A program made the position numbers and the translations under genes. Source: Methylocystis rosea SV97 (lineage in GTDB: Bacteria > Pseudomonadota > Alphaproteobacteria > Rhizobiales > Beijerinckiaceae). Taken from it: a stretch of 64,000 nt of DNA. Below the pieces are notes generated by a model, which searched no databases, was not told the origin of the DNA, and saw only the letters and a program-made list of their open reading frames with translations. The stretch covers positions 3,367,645 to 3,431,644 of the forward strand of contig NZ_KB889963.1 of the NCBI RefSeq assembly GCF_000372845.1, in the 5' to 3' direction. The first letter of the stretch is position 1. Each line of letters starts with the position of its first letter. Below are positions 9,144-19,120 of the stretch, one piece after another.

Positions 9144-10265
9144 ATGCCCGTCAATTCGGAAATTGATCCCTTCTCGTTTCGAGACGAATTTGGTCCCGCG
9201 AAGATCGTCCACATCTGGTCGCCTTCGGTCGAACTGCGCGCCGTCGTCGTCATCGATAATGTCGCTGCAGGTCCCGCCATCGGCGGCACCCGTATGGCGC
9301 CGGACGTCAGCGTCACGGAGTGCTTCCGACTCGCCCGGGCGATGACCTTGAAGAATGCGGCCTGCGGATTGCCGCATGGCGGCGCAAAATCGGTGATTTT
9401 CGGCGATCCTGATATGGCGCAGGCCGACAAAGAACGGCTCATTCGCGTTTTCGCCAAATCGATTGAGCAGCTCGTCGACTATATTCCCGGACCCGACATG
9501 GGCACGGACGAGACGGCGATGGCCTGGGTGCATGACGAAATCGGCCGCTCGGTCGGTCTCCCGGCGGAGATTGGCGGCATTCCTCTCGATGAAATCGGAG
9601 CCACGGGTTTTGGCGTCATGATCGCCGCGTGCGCAGCGGCGCCCTTCGCCAATGTATCTCTAAGGGGAGCGCGCATCGTTGTGCAGGGGTTTGGCGCCGT
9701 GGGCATACATGCTGCGCGGTTTCTGGCCAGCAAAGGCGCGCGAATGGTCGGCGTATCCGACAGCCGCGGCGCGGTGGCTGACGAGGATGGGCTCGATATC
9801 GAGGCGCTCACCGCGCTGAAGCGCCAGGGCAAGAGCGTTGGCGACCTGGAGCGCGCGCGCGCCGTCGACCCTGAGTCGCTCATCGCCTTGCCTTGCGAGA
9901 TCTTCATTCCGGCCGCACGCCCCGACGTGCTGCGCGCGGACAATGTCGACATGCTCGACTGTAAATTGGTGGTGCAGGGCGCGAACATTCCCGCCACCGC
10001 CGAGGCGGAACGCATGATGTTCACGCGGGGAATCGTCAGCGTCCCGGATTTCATCGCCAACGCCGGCGGCGTGATCTGCGCGAGCATTGAATACAGCGGC
10101 GGCGGCGAAGCGGCGGCCTTCGCGGCGATAGAGGAGAAAATAGGCCGGAACACGCGGCTCACGCTGGAGCGGTCGCGCGCCGAGAGCGTTCCTCCTATCG
10201 ACGCAGCGATGGACCTTTCGACCGACCGGCTGCGCAAGATCATGCAACTGAGGCGCTGGGGCTAG
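9144..10265 (+). CDS. Glu/Leu/Phe/Val dehydrogenase family protein (amino-acid dehydrogenase)
   Basis: 373 residues with both Glu/Leu/Phe/Val dehydrogenase domains. Substrate-binding and catalytic lysines fall in MTLKNA (K70) and HGGAKSVI (K82), the acid residue in PGPDMGTDE (D118), and the NAD-binding GFGAVG near residue 182. The length is closer to leucine/valine dehydrogenases than to typical glutamate dehydrogenases. Its place between bkd and leucine-degradation genes suggests it deaminates branched-chain amino acids to the 2-oxoacids used by the Bkd complex (inference). Its TAG stop overlaps the convergent thiolase stop within GCTAGC. Confidence 0.82.
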   Translation: MPVNSEIDPFSFRDEFGPAKIVHIWSPSVELRAVVVIDNVAAGPAIGGTRMAPDVSVTECFRLARAMTLKNAACGLPHGGAKSVIFGDPDMAQADKERLIRVFAKSIEQLVDYIPGPDMGTDETAMAWVHDEIGRSVGLPAEIGGIPLDEIGATGFGVMIAACAAAPFANVSLRGARIVVQGFGAVGIHAARFLASKGARMVGVSDSRGAVADEDGLDIEALTALKRQGKSVGDLERARAVDPESLIALPCEIFIPAARPDVLRADNVDMLDCKLVVQGANIPATAEAERMMFTRGIVSVPDFIANAGGVICASIEYSGGGEAAAFAAIEEKIGRNTRLTLERSRAESVPPIDAAMDLSTDRLRKIMQLRRWG

Positions 10266-11452
10266 CCCGGCCGCTCGATCGCCATCGCGGTCGCTTCTCC
10301 GCCGCCGATGCAGAGCGCCGCTACGCCCCTTTTTAGGCCTTTAGCTTGCAGAGCGGCGAGAAGCGTGACGATGATTCGTGCGCCCGACGCGCCGATCGGA
10401 TGGCCCAGCGCGCAGGCGCCGCCATGGACATTCACCTTCTCATGCGGCAAGTCGAGTTCGCGCATCGCCGCCATGGCGACGACGGCGAACGCCTCATTGA
10501 TCTCAAAGAGGTCGACGTCGTTCGCCGCCCAGCCCACCCGGTCCAGGAGTTTGCGGATCGCTTCGATCGGCATGACGGAAAAGCGGCTCGGCGCGCCCGC
10601 GACGGTGACGTAATCGCGAATGATGGCGAGCGGCGTCGCGCCGGCGCGCTCGGCCTCGTCGACGCGCATCAGGGTGAGCGCCGCCGCGCCGTCGGAGATC
10701 GCGCTGGCGTTGGCGGCGGTGATCGTGCCGTCCTCCCTGAAGGCAGGTTTCAGGCGGGCGATATCCTGCGCCTTGGCCTTGCCGGGCAGCTCGTCGCTGG
10801 CGATGGCGCGCGCATTGGCGCCCTTTCCCAGCGTTATTGGCGCGATCTCGTGCGCGAAAGAGTCGTCGCTCGTTGCGCGCTGCGCGCGCGCCAGCGACGT
10901 CGACGCATATTGGTCCTGCATCTCGCGGGTAAATTGATACTCCGTCGCGCAATCCTCCGCGAAGGAGCCCATCAGCCGACCTTTTTCGTAGGCGTCCTCG
11001 AGACCGTCCAGAAACATGTGATCGAGGACCTTGCGGTGTCCCATTCGATAACCGGTGCGCGCGCGATCGAGCAGATAAGGCGCGTTGCTCATGCTCTCCA
11101 TGCCGCCGGCGACGGCGATCCGCGCGCCGCCAACGGCGAGCTGATCGCTCGCGAGCATCACCGCCTTCATGCCAGAGCCGCACATTTTGTTGATGGTGAC
11201 GGCGCCCGTCGTCTCCGGCAGCCCGGCGCCGAGCGCCGCCTGCCGCGCCGGGGCCTGGCCAAGGCCCGCGGAAAGCACGCAGCCCATGACGACTTCATCT
11301 ATGTCGTTAGGATCCAGGCCGGCGCGGCTCACGGCCGCCTCGATGGCGTGCGCGCCGAGCTGCGGCGCGGAGACGTCCTTCAACTCCCCAAGAAATCCGC
11401 CGATCGGAGTGCGCGCCGCGCCGACGATGGCGACCGGTGCGGCAGCGCTCAT
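10262..11452 (-). CDS. Acetyl-CoA acetyltransferase (thiolase)
   Basis: 396 residues, full length for a type II thiolase. The catalytic residues are visible: Cys91 in NKMCGSGMKA, His351 in ALGHPIGASG and Cys381 in LCIGGGEA. It condenses two acetyl-CoA or cleaves acetoacetyl-CoA. Here it probably completes leucine and tyrosine degradation, both of which yield acetoacetate, and it could also feed polyhydroxybutyrate synthesis. It is the last gene of the long minus-strand catabolic run. Confidence 0.92.
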   Translation of the reverse strand: MSAAAPVAIVGAARTPIGGFLGELKDVSAPQLGAHAIEAAVSRAGLDPNDIDEVVMGCVLSAGLGQAPARQAALGAGLPETTGAVTINKMCGSGMKAVMLASDQLAVGGARIAVAGGMESMSNAPYLLDRARTGYRMGHRKVLDHMFLDGLEDAYEKGRLMGSFAEDCATEYQFTREMQDQYASTSLARAQRATSDDSFAHEIAPITLGKGANARAIASDELPGKAKAQDIARLKPAFREDGTITAANASAISDGAAALTLMRVDEAERAGATPLAIIRDYVTVAGAPSRFSVMPIEAIRKLLDRVGWAANDVDLFEINEAFAVVAMAAMRELDLPHEKVNVHGGACALGHPIGASGARIIVTLLAALQAKGLKRGVAALCIGGGEATAMAIERPG

Positions 11453-11477
11453 GACAATCTCCTCATCGGCTGGCGAG

Positions 11478-12551
11478 CTAACCCCTCCAAGCGGAATATG
11501 GGGTTGAATCCCAACTTTTGAACGCCGGCAGCGGCGTGTCGTCCCCGGCGAGAATGTCTTCGACGGCTTCGTCGCTCACCGCGTCGAGCCGGTCCGGGGA
11601 CCATCTCGGGCGCCGGTCCTTGTCGATGATCGCGGCGCGGATGCCTTCATAAAGATCATGGGTCGACAGCATACGGCACGCTGCCTTGAATTCATTTGTG
11701 AGACAGGTCTCAAGATCAGGGGCGGCAATGGCGCGCAGCAGCAATGCGTGCGTCACTTTCAGCGCCGTCGGCGACTTCGCGCCGATGTCCTGCGCCGCGC
11801 GCAAGGAGAATTCCGACCCTTCGCGCTGGAAGGCGGCGATAATGTCGTCGACTTGGTCATGCGCCGTCGTTTCCGCGAGCAACCGCCTATGCAGCGAGAG
11901 TCGGCCGCTCCCGGGGTGGCGGGTGAAGCGCCGCAACGCAACATCGACGTCTTCGGCGGCTCCTATCGTCGCCAGCGTGTCGATCAGTGGCGAAATGTCC
12001 TCCGCATGAATTAGAACATCCGCAAGACCGGCCTCTATCGCGTCCGCCGCCGCCACCGACGTCGCCGAAAGCGCCAGATAGGCGCCGATTTCGCGCGCTC
12101 TCGAAAGAAGCCAGGTCGCGCCAACGTCAGGAAAGAATCCAATGCCGACCTCCGGCATCGCGACGCGGCTTCGCTCCGTGACCACTCTCCGGTTGCCATG
12201 CGCAGATATGCCGACGCCGCCGCCCATCACGACGCCATCCATGATCGCGACATAAGGCTTGGGGAAGGAGGCGATGCGGGCGTTCAGCTCATATTCCTCG
12301 CGCCAAAAGTCGGCGAAAAGCCGTTTTTGCGAGGGCTCCAGCTCGTAGAGAATCCTCACGTCGCCGCCGGCGCACAGACCGCGTTCGCCCGCGCCTGTGA
12401 CGAGCACGGCGCTGACGCCGGGATCGGCCCCGAAGTCGTCAAGCGCGCGCCGAAACTCGCGCACCATCGGCAGCGTCAACGTGTTGAGCGCCTGTGGTCT
12501 GTTGAGGAGGATGCGTCCGAGACGGCCCTCTCGCGAAGCGATGAGATCCAT
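11478..12551 (-). CDS. 3-Hydroxyisobutyryl-CoA hydrolase (crotonase superfamily)
   Basis: 357 residues, longer than simple enoyl-CoA hydratases (about 260) and matching the hydrolase subgroup. Typical features are NRPQALNTLTLPM, the oxyanion-hole segment GERGLCAGGDVR and MDGVVMGGGVGIS. It releases 3-hydroxyisobutyrate from its CoA ester in valine breakdown. It lies 4 bases after the acyl-CoA dehydrogenase gene, so the two are probably coupled, and mmsA at the window edge acts later in the same pathway. Confidence 0.88.
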   Translation of the reverse strand: MDLIASREGRLGRILLNRPQALNTLTLPMVREFRRALDDFGADPGVSAVLVTGAGERGLCAGGDVRILYELEPSQKRLFADFWREEYELNARIASFPKPYVAIMDGVVMGGGVGISAHGNRRVVTERSRVAMPEVGIGFFPDVGATWLLSRAREIGAYLALSATSVAAADAIEAGLADVLIHAEDISPLIDTLATIGAAEDVDVALRRFTRHPGSGRLSLHRRLLAETTAHDQVDDIIAAFQREGSEFSLRAAQDIGAKSPTALKVTHALLLRAIAAPDLETCLTNEFKAACRMLSTHDLYEGIRAAIIDKDRRPRWSPDRLDAVSDEAVEDILAGDDTPLPAFKSWDSTPYSAWRG

Positions 12552-12555
12552 ATGC

Positions 12556-13707
12556 TTACTTCAATAGCGATCGCGCGATGATGACGCGCATGATTTCATT
12601 CGTTCCTTCGAGAATCTGATGGACGCGCAGGTCGCGAACAATCTTCTCGACGCCATATTCGCTTAAGTATCCATAGCCGCCATGCAGCTGCAGCGCCTCA
12701 TTGGCGACCGTGAAGCCGGCGTCGGTCGCGACGCGCTTGGCCATGGCGCATAGCGTCGTGGCGTCTGGCGCCTTGACGTCAAGCGCCGCCGCCGCGCGCC
12801 AAAGGAATGTGCGCGAGACTTCAAGCTGCGTGGCCATATCCGCGAGCCGAAACTGCAGCGCCTGGAATTCGTCGAGCGCGCGTCCGAACGCCTTGCGGCT
12901 CGCCATGTAGCGCAGACTATGGTCGAAGGCCGATTGCCCCCCGCCAAGCGAACAGGCGGCGATGTTAAGCCGCCCGCCGTCGAGCGCGGCCATGGCGATC
13001 TTGAATCCGTCGCCCTCGCGTCCGATGAGATTATCGGCCGGCACGCGGCAGTCATCGAAGATGACGGCCCGCGTGGGCTGGGCGTTCCAGCCCATTTTTC
13101 GCTCGAGCGCGCCGAAACTTAGACCGGGCGCGCCGCCCTCGACGATGAAGGCCGATATGCCCTGCGGCCCCGGCTCGCCGGTGCGCGCCATGACCACATA
13201 GAGATGGTCGGCGCCGCCCGCGCCGGCGCCCGAGATAAACTGTTTCGCGCCATTCAAGACATAATGATCGCCGCTGCGCCGCGCTTGCGTGCGTAGCGCC
13301 GCAGCGTCCGAACCGCTGCCCGATTCCGTCAGGCAGTAGCTTGAGAGAACCCCCATCGTCGCGAGCCCTGGCAGCCATGCGTCGATCTGGCGCTCGGTTC
13401 CGAAAGCGTCGATCAGGCCCGCGCACATATTGTGAATCGAGAGATAAGCGGCGATCGTGGGGCAACCCATTGCGAGCGCCTCGAAGATCAGCACGCCGTC
13501 CAATCGCGTCAGCCCCGCCCCGCCGGAAGCCTCGCGCACAAAGATCGCCGCCATGCCGAGCGCCGCCGCCTCGCGCAGCGTGTCTGTCGGAAAGACATGC
13601 TCGCGATCCCAGTCGAGAGCAAAGGGCGCAAGGCGATCGCGTCCGAAGTCTCGCGCCAATTCACGAATGGCTTGCTGCTCGGCGCTTAATTCGAAATAGG
13701 ACGACAT
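12556..13707 (-). CDS. Acyl-CoA dehydrogenase, isobutyryl-CoA dehydrogenase-like
   Basis: A FAD acyl-CoA dehydrogenase of about 383 residues, starting MSSYFELSAEQQAIRELARDFGRD. The segments CLTESGSGSD (FAD/substrate region) and LEGTNEIMR near the C terminus, whose first Glu is the usual catalytic base, are present. The pairing with 3-hydroxyisobutyryl-CoA hydrolase suggests isobutyryl-CoA as substrate; 2-methylbutyryl-CoA is possible. ATG at 13707 is chosen over 13719 because it matches the family start. Confidence 0.86.
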   Translation of the reverse strand: MSSYFELSAEQQAIRELARDFGRDRLAPFALDWDREHVFPTDTLREAAALGMAAIFVREASGGAGLTRLDGVLIFEALAMGCPTIAAYLSIHNMCAGLIDAFGTERQIDAWLPGLATMGVLSSYCLTESGSGSDAAALRTQARRSGDHYVLNGAKQFISGAGAGGADHLYVVMARTGEPGPQGISAFIVEGGAPGLSFGALERKMGWNAQPTRAVIFDDCRVPADNLIGREGDGFKIAMAALDGGRLNIAACSLGGGQSAFDHSLRYMASRKAFGRALDEFQALQFRLADMATQLEVSRTFLWRAAAALDVKAPDATTLCAMAKRVATDAGFTVANEALQLHGGYGYLSEYGVEKIVRDLRVHQILEGTNEIMRVIIARSLLK

Positions 13708-13764
13708 TCGGCCATTCACCGCAATTGTTGACGTTAATCTGTCGCGGCGAAGCTTTTTGGCAAG

Positions 13765-14694
13765 TCAGCGTCGCGAAGGGGCTTCGGTCGGATCGCCGCA
13801 TCTGGCGGCATAGGCTTGCGCCACGCGGCTCGCCGGCGCGCGCTTCAACTCGCGGCAGGCGAAAGCTCCGGCCTCCAAGAGTCGATCGAGCGACACGCCG
13901 GTTTCGACGTCCATTCGCTCAAGCATATAAACGACGTCCTCGGTCGCGACATTTCCGGCGGCGCCGGGCGCGAAAGGACATCCGCCAAGGCCGGCGACCG
14001 AACTATCGACGACGCTGACGCCGACTTCGAGGCACGCGAAAATATTGGCGAGCGCCTGTCCGTAGGTGTCGTGAAAATGCACCGCGATTTTGTCGAGCGG
14101 CGCGACGCGCGCCACTCTTTCGACCATTCGGCGCGCGGGCAATGGCGCGCCGACGCCGATCGTATCGCCGAGCGAGACCTCGAAGCAGCCCATTTCCAGA
14201 AGAGCGGAGGCGACCGACGCCACTCGGCCGCTATCGACCTCTCCTTCATAAGGACAGCCCAAAACGCAAGAAATATAGCCTCGGGCCATGACGCCGTATC
14301 GCCGGGCTTCCGCGACGACTTTGGCGTATCGCGTGAGACTTTCCTCAATCGAGCAATTGATATTGCGCTTTGAAAATTTCTCCGACGCCGCAGCGAACAC
14401 GGCGATCTCGTCCGCCCCGGCGGCAAGCGCCGCCGCGAGTCCGCGCAGGTTTGGAACCAGCACGCTCAGCCGCACATTTTGCCTTGGCGCAAGCGCAAGA
14501 GTTTCATCCGTATGCGCCATTTGCGGCACGGCCGTAGGGGAGACGAAACTTCCGGCTTCGATGCGCGATAGCCCCGCGGCCGCAAGACGGCTGATGAGTT
14601 CGGCCCGGGTCTGGGGCGACAGCGTCACCTTTTCGTTCTGCAAGCCGTCGCGAGGGCCGACCTCCACGATGCTGACATGCGCAGGAACGCTCAC
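13765..14694 (-). CDS. mvaB: Hydroxymethylglutaryl-CoA lyase
   Basis: 309 residues forming the HMGL TIM barrel. The N-terminal VEVGPRDGLQNE carries metal and substrate residues, and GGCPFAPGAAGNVATEDV contains the catalytic Cys loop. It cleaves HMG-CoA to acetyl-CoA and acetoacetate, the last step of leucine catabolism. The start overlaps the stop of the methylcrotonyl-CoA carboxylase alpha gene (ATGA). Confidence 0.95.
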   Translation of the reverse strand: MSVPAHVSIVEVGPRDGLQNEKVTLSPQTRAELISRLAAAGLSRIEAGSFVSPTAVPQMAHTDETLALAPRQNVRLSVLVPNLRGLAAALAAGADEIAVFAAASEKFSKRNINCSIEESLTRYAKVVAEARRYGVMARGYISCVLGCPYEGEVDSGRVASVASALLEMGCFEVSLGDTIGVGAPLPARRMVERVARVAPLDKIAVHFHDTYGQALANIFACLEVGVSVVDSSVAGLGGCPFAPGAAGNVATEDVVYMLERMDVETGVSLDRLLEAGAFACRELKRAPASRVAQAYAARCGDPTEAPSRR

Positions 14695-16697
14695 TCCTCG
14701 TCCTTTCGCAGGATCGTGACGAGTTCGGCGCCTTCGATCGCCATGTCGCCCACTTCACAGGCGACGCTTTTGACGACGCCATCGTGCGGCGCGGCCATCA
14801 CGATCTCCATTTTCATCGCCTCGAGGACCACGAGGGTCTCGCCTTTGCTGACGGAGTCGCCGGACTTCACCGCAACTCGCGTGACGGTCGCCGGCATCGG
14901 GGCCAGCACGCGTTCATCAGATGGTCCTTCGCTTTGCGAGGAGGTTGCCGTTTCTACCCAGTTGATGACATAGTTCCTGCCGCGCAGAATGACGACAACG
15001 CCGTCATCCAGGGCGACTGTTGAGACCTCGTGCTTAACCCCGTCTACAAGCAGCGAGAGGCGACCGCCGACGCTTTGAACTTCCACCGCCAGGACGGCGT
15101 CGCCAAAGCTCAGCATAAAGCCGCCGTCCTGCGGGCGCATGATTTGTGCAGCCAGCGTCCGGCCTGCCTGCGTCACCCTGAACTCATGATTGGCGCGCTC
15201 ATAGAGCCGCCACGCGTCCGCTCCGGCCCAGGGCGACCAATCGTCGCCGAGCGATCTACTCGCTTCAAGCGCGAAGCGCCGAGAGTCAGCCAGGAAAACC
15301 GCTGCCGCCGCCGCAAGAAGGACGCGGTCCGAATCCGTGCTCGGAGCGGCGGCGCACGTCAGCATCGCGATATTGCTCCCGACATATTCCGTGTCGTAAT
15401 CGCCGGCCGCCATCCCGTCGCTCTTGGAGATCGCCCGCAGCAGATCGAGATTTGTGGCGACGCCAACGATTTCCACCTCTTCTAGCCCCGCCTGCAGGCG
15501 ACGCAACGCCTGCTCGCGATTTTCGCCGAAGACGATGAGTTTCGCCAACAGCGAATCATAATAGGGCGTGACGCGATCCCCGGCGCGCACGCCTGAGTCG
15601 ATGCGCAAAAAAGGCGATTCCCGCGGCGCGCGAAAATGGGCGATCTCGCCCACCGAAGGCATGAACCCTCGCGCGGGATCTTCCGCGCAGATCCGCGCTT
15701 CAATTGCGCAGCCGCTCATCCTCAACTCGCTCTGCGTCAAGGGAAGCGGCGCGCTACAGGCGACGCGCAACTGCCATTCGACGAGATCCTGCTTCGAGAC
15801 CATCTCGGTGACGGGATGTTCGACCTGCAGCCGCGTGTTCATCTCGAGAAAATAGAAGTGGTCTTCTCCGACAAGAAATTCGACCGTGCCTGCGCCGGTG
15901 TAGCCAGCGGCTCGGGCGGCGCGGATCGCCGCGTCGCTCATCTGCGCGCGTAAGGAGGGCGTCAGACCGGGCGCGGGCGTCTCCTCAATAACCTTTTGGT
16001 GGCGGCGCTGCATCGAACAGTCGCGCTCAAGGAACGATACGACGTTGCCATGGGAGTCCGCGAAAATCTGGATTTCGACGTGCTTATAGCCGGAGAAATA
16101 TTTCTCGATGAACAGCGCGCCATCCCCGAAGGCGGCGTGCGCTTCGCGCCGCGCGCTTTCGATCGCCGATGACAATTCTTCAGGCGCGCGCACGATGCGC
16201 ATGCCCCTGCCGCCGCCGCCGGCGGACGCCTTCACGAGCAATGGAAGGCCGATGGCGCGCGCCGCTTCGAACAATTCAGCGTCTTCGCCCCCGGATGACC
16301 CCGGCGCCACCGGCACCCCTGCCCGCATCATCGCGGCCTTGGCCTCGCTCTTGGAGCCAAGAAGCCGCATCGCGTGCGGAGGAGGCCCGACGAAGATCAG
16401 ACCGTTCGCCGCGCAGGATTCGGCGAAGTCCGCATTCTCGGCCAGGAATCCGTAGCCCGGATGAATGGCGTCCGACCCGGAACGATGCGCAATTTCGATG
16501 ATCTTCCCGATCGACAGATAGCTGTCGCGCGCCGGCGCGGGTCCGAGAAGATAGGCTTCATCGGCAAGTTCGACATGCAGCGCATGCGCATCAGCTTCGG
16601 AGTAGACGGCGACCGATGTGACGCCCAATCTTTTCGCGGTTCGTATGATTCGGCAAGCGATCTCGCCGCGGTTCGCGATGAGGAGCTTGCGCATCAT
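14691..16697 (-). CDS. mccA: Methylcrotonyl-CoA carboxylase, biotin-containing alpha subunit
   Basis: About 668 residues: a biotin carboxylase domain (KLLIANRGEIACRII at the start, HPGYGFLAENADFA, the glycine-rich ATP loop KASAGGGGRGMR) followed by a biotin-carrier domain with the biotinylated Lys629 in EAMKM. It makes 3-methylglutaconyl-CoA together with the beta subunit. Two adjacent ATGs (16697 and 16694) are possible; a further in-frame ATG at 16736 lies inside the upstream gene. Acetyl- or propionyl-CoA carboxylase is less likely, given neighbours specific to leucine degradation. Confidence 0.93.
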   Translation of the reverse strand: MMRKLLIANRGEIACRIIRTAKRLGVTSVAVYSEADAHALHVELADEAYLLGPAPARDSYLSIGKIIEIAHRSGSDAIHPGYGFLAENADFAESCAANGLIFVGPPPHAMRLLGSKSEAKAAMMRAGVPVAPGSSGGEDAELFEAARAIGLPLLVKASAGGGGRGMRIVRAPEELSSAIESARREAHAAFGDGALFIEKYFSGYKHVEIQIFADSHGNVVSFLERDCSMQRRHQKVIEETPAPGLTPSLRAQMSDAAIRAARAAGYTGAGTVEFLVGEDHFYFLEMNTRLQVEHPVTEMVSKQDLVEWQLRVACSAPLPLTQSELRMSGCAIEARICAEDPARGFMPSVGEIAHFRAPRESPFLRIDSGVRAGDRVTPYYDSLLAKLIVFGENREQALRRLQAGLEEVEIVGVATNLDLLRAISKSDGMAAGDYDTEYVGSNIAMLTCAAAPSTDSDRVLLAAAAAVFLADSRRFALEASRSLGDDWSPWAGADAWRLYERANHEFRVTQAGRTLAAQIMRPQDGGFMLSFGDAVLAVEVQSVGGRLSLLVDGVKHEVSTVALDDGVVVILRGRNYVINWVETATSSQSEGPSDERVLAPMPATVTRVAVKSGDSVSKGETLVVLEAMKMEIVMAAPHDGVVKSVACEVGDMAIEGAELVTILRKDEE

Positions 16698-16698
16698 C

Positions 16699-17487
16699 TC
16701 AATCGGCCGCGATCCAGTGTGGCGCGCGCTTTTCAAGAAAGGCGGAAAGACCTTCCTGCGCCTCCGCGCTCGATCTTCTTGCGGCGAGACGATGCGCAGC
16801 TTCGCGCAAGAGTTCTGCGTCCACGCCGTGGCCGTCGCATTCCGCGAAGAAGGTCTTTACGTCCGCCTGCGCGCCAGGCGCGCCGCGCAGCAAGTCCGCA
16901 ACGATGGCCGCATGCGCCAAATTAACCTCCAACCTTGGCGCCACACGATGGACAAGACCCAATTTCTGCGCCTCGGCGGCGGAAAAGCGCTCCGCCGTCA
17001 AAGCATATCGGCGCAGCTGCCGCAGGCCTATGGCCCGGATGAGAAAGGGCGCGACGATCGCCGGAAGCAATCCCAGCCGCACCTCATTGAGCGAAAATGA
17101 CGCGTCGTCGGCGGCCACAACGATGTCGCAACACGCGAGCAGACCGACGCCTCCGCCAACAACGACGCCCTTGGCCAAGGCGATCGTCGGCTTTGACGCC
17201 GTGTCCAGAGCGCGCAGCATTCGGGCGAGCGCCAAAGCGTCCTGTTCATTGGCGGTCGATGAACGCTGCACGACGCGAATCATCGAGCCGATGTCGCCGC
17301 CGGCGCAAAAATAGTCTCCCGCGCCCTCAAGCGTAATGATGCGGACGTCGGCTCGCGCATCCAATTCTTCGAGCGCATCCTTTAGAAGGCCAATAAGCTC
17401 ATAGTCGAGCGCATTGCGCTTGTCTGGACGGTTCAGCGTCAACGTCGCGACGCCGTTCGCGTCAATCGATTGCAGCAAAGTCGCCAT
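16699..17487 (-). CDS. liuC: Enoyl-CoA hydratase family, probable methylglutaconyl-CoA hydratase
   Basis: A crotonase-fold enzyme of about 262 residues (NRPDKRNALDYELI, GAGDYFCAGGDI, GVVVGGGVGLLACCDIV). It lies between the two methylcrotonyl-CoA carboxylase subunit genes, the usual place of the hydratase that turns 3-methylglutaconyl-CoA into HMG-CoA. ATG at 17487 (MATLLQSIDANG) fits the family; the frame is open to 17517 but that overlaps mccB. Its stop is one base from the mccA start. Confidence 0.88.
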   Translation of the reverse strand: MATLLQSIDANGVATLTLNRPDKRNALDYELIGLLKDALEELDARADVRIITLEGAGDYFCAGGDIGSMIRVVQRSSTANEQDALALARMLRALDTASKPTIALAKGVVVGGGVGLLACCDIVVAADDASFSLNEVRLGLLPAIVAPFLIRAIGLRQLRRYALTAERFSAAEAQKLGLVHRVAPRLEVNLAHAAIVADLLRGAPGAQADVKTFFAECDGHGVDAELLREAAHRLAARRSSAEAQEGLSAFLEKRAPHWIAAD

Positions 17488-17497
17488 AGAACAGGAC

Positions 17498-19105
17498 TCA
17501 CATGCGAAACAGGCCAAATCGCGTTTCTTCGATCGGCGCCTTCAGCGCGAAGGATAACGCCAAAGCGACAATCCGTCTCGTGTCGAGCGGGTCGATGACG
17601 CCGTCGTCCCAGAGCCGGGCGCTGGAATAGAGCGGCAGGCTCTGGCGCTCATATTGCTCACGAATCGGGCGCGCAAAGTCCTCTTCCTCTTCTTCCGAGA
17701 AAGCCTTCTGCTGTTTCTCCACGGCCTCGCGCTTGACGCGGGTCAGCACGCTCGCGGCCTGTTCCCCGCCCATGACTCCGATGCGCGCACCCGGCCACAT
17801 CCATAAAAATCGCGGCGAGTAGGCGCGCCCGCACATGGCGTAATTGCCCGCGCCAAAACTGCCCCCGACGATGATCGAGAGCTTCGGCACTGCAGCCGTA
17901 GCCACCGCCGTCACCATCTTCGCGCCTTCCTTGGCGACGCCGGCGCTTTCATACTTCGCCCCGACCATGAAGCCCGTCGTATTGTGCAAAAAGAGCAGCG
18001 GTATTTTTCGTCGCGCGCAAAGCTCGATGAAATGCGCCCCCTTTTGCGCGCTCTCGGGAAACAAGACGCCGTTATTGGCCACGATCCCGACGGGATAGCC
18101 ATGAATGTGTGCGAAACCTGTCACCAGCGTCGGGCCATACAGCTTGCGGAATTCCTCGAATTCGCTCGCGTCGACGAGACGCGCGATCACCTCGCGTATG
18201 TCGAACTGCTTTCGCGGGTCCTGTGGCAACAGACCGTATATCTCGGCGGGATCGTAGCAAGGCTCCGCAGGCTTTCTCACCGGAACGGTGATGGCGCCTG
18301 AAGGTCCGAGATTGCCGACGATCTGACGCGCGATCTGCAGGGCATGCGCGTCATTCTCAGCACAATGATCGGCAACGCCAGAACGGCGGCAGTGAACGTC
18401 GGCGCCGCCGAGCTCCTCGGCGGTCACAACTTCGCCCGTCGCGGCTTTGACGAGAGGCGGGCCCGCCAGGAATATCGCGCCTTCGTTGCGCACGATAATC
18501 GTTTCATCGCTCATCGCCGGAACATAGGCGCCTCCGGCGGTGCACGAACCCATGACGACGGCGATCTGCGCAATGCCGCGCGACGACATCGTCGCCTGAT
18601 TGTAAAAAATTCGGCCGAAATGATCCCGGTCGGGAAAAACATCCTCCTGGCTCGTCAGATTGGCGCCGCCTGAATCGACGAGATAGAGACAGGGCAGATT
18701 GTTCTGCGCGGCGATCTCTTGCGCGCGAAGATGCTTCTTTACAGTTAAGGGGAAGTAGACGCCGCCTTTGACCGTCGCGTCATTGGCCACGATCATGCAT
18801 TCGCGGCCGCGCACCCGCCCTATGCCGGCGACGACACCGGCCGCTGCGACACGCCCGTCATACATGCCGTAAGCGGCAAATGGCGCGATTTCGAGAAAGG
18901 GCGAGAAAGGATCGACAAGCGCGTCAATGCGCTGACGCGCGAGCATTTTACCGCGCGCGAGATGCCGCTTACACGCCTGCTCGCCGCCACCTGCTCGAAT
19001 ATCCGCCGCAATCCGCTTTAGCTCGGCGACGCGATCGGTCATCCGTTGGCGGTTCTTCGTGTAATCGGCGTCTTTCGGATTAACAAGGCTATCGAGGCGG
19101 GGCAT
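17498..19105 (-). CDS. mccB: Methylcrotonyl-CoA carboxylase, carboxyltransferase beta subunit
   Basis: 535 residues, typical for this subunit. It shows the twin crotonase-like carboxyltransferase domains, with [26 protein letters not shown] and [11 protein letters not shown] (acyl-CoA and biotin pocket segments) and the C-terminal [18 protein letters not shown]. It pairs with the biotinylated subunit encoded 3' of it. It is the second gene of the ivd-mccB-liuC-mccA-mvaB run, 15 bases after the ivd stop. Confidence 0.95.
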   Translation of the reverse strand: MPRLDSLVNPKDADYTKNRQRMTDRVAELKRIAADIRAGGGEQACKRHLARGKMLARQRIDALVDPFSPFLEIAPFAAYGMYDGRVAAAGVVAGIGRVRGRECMIVANDATVKGGVYFPLTVKKHLRAQEIAAQNNLPCLYLVDSGGANLTSQEDVFPDRDHFGRIFYNQATMSSRGIAQIAVVMGSCTAGGAYVPAMSDETIIVRNEGAIFLAGPPLVKAATGEVVTAEELGGADVHCRRSGVADHCAENDAHALQIARQIVGNLGPSGAITVPVRKPAEPCYDPAEIYGLLPQDPRKQFDIREVIARLVDASEFEEFRKLYGPTLVTGFAHIHGYPVGIVANNGVLFPESAQKGAHFIELCARRKIPLLFLHNTTGFMVGAKYESAGVAKEGAKMVTAVATAAVPKLSIIVGGSFGAGNYAMCGRAYSPRFLWMWPGARIGVMGGEQAASVLTRVKREAVEKQQKAFSEEEEEDFARPIREQYERQSLPLYSSARLWDDGVIDPLDTRRIVALALSFALKAPIEETRFGLFRM

Positions 19106-19120
19106 ATTTCTAATCCAAAG

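Noticed and set aside
10346..11521. Plus-strand frame of 391 codons
   Set aside because: Antisense to the thiolase gene, whose three catalytic residues are intact.
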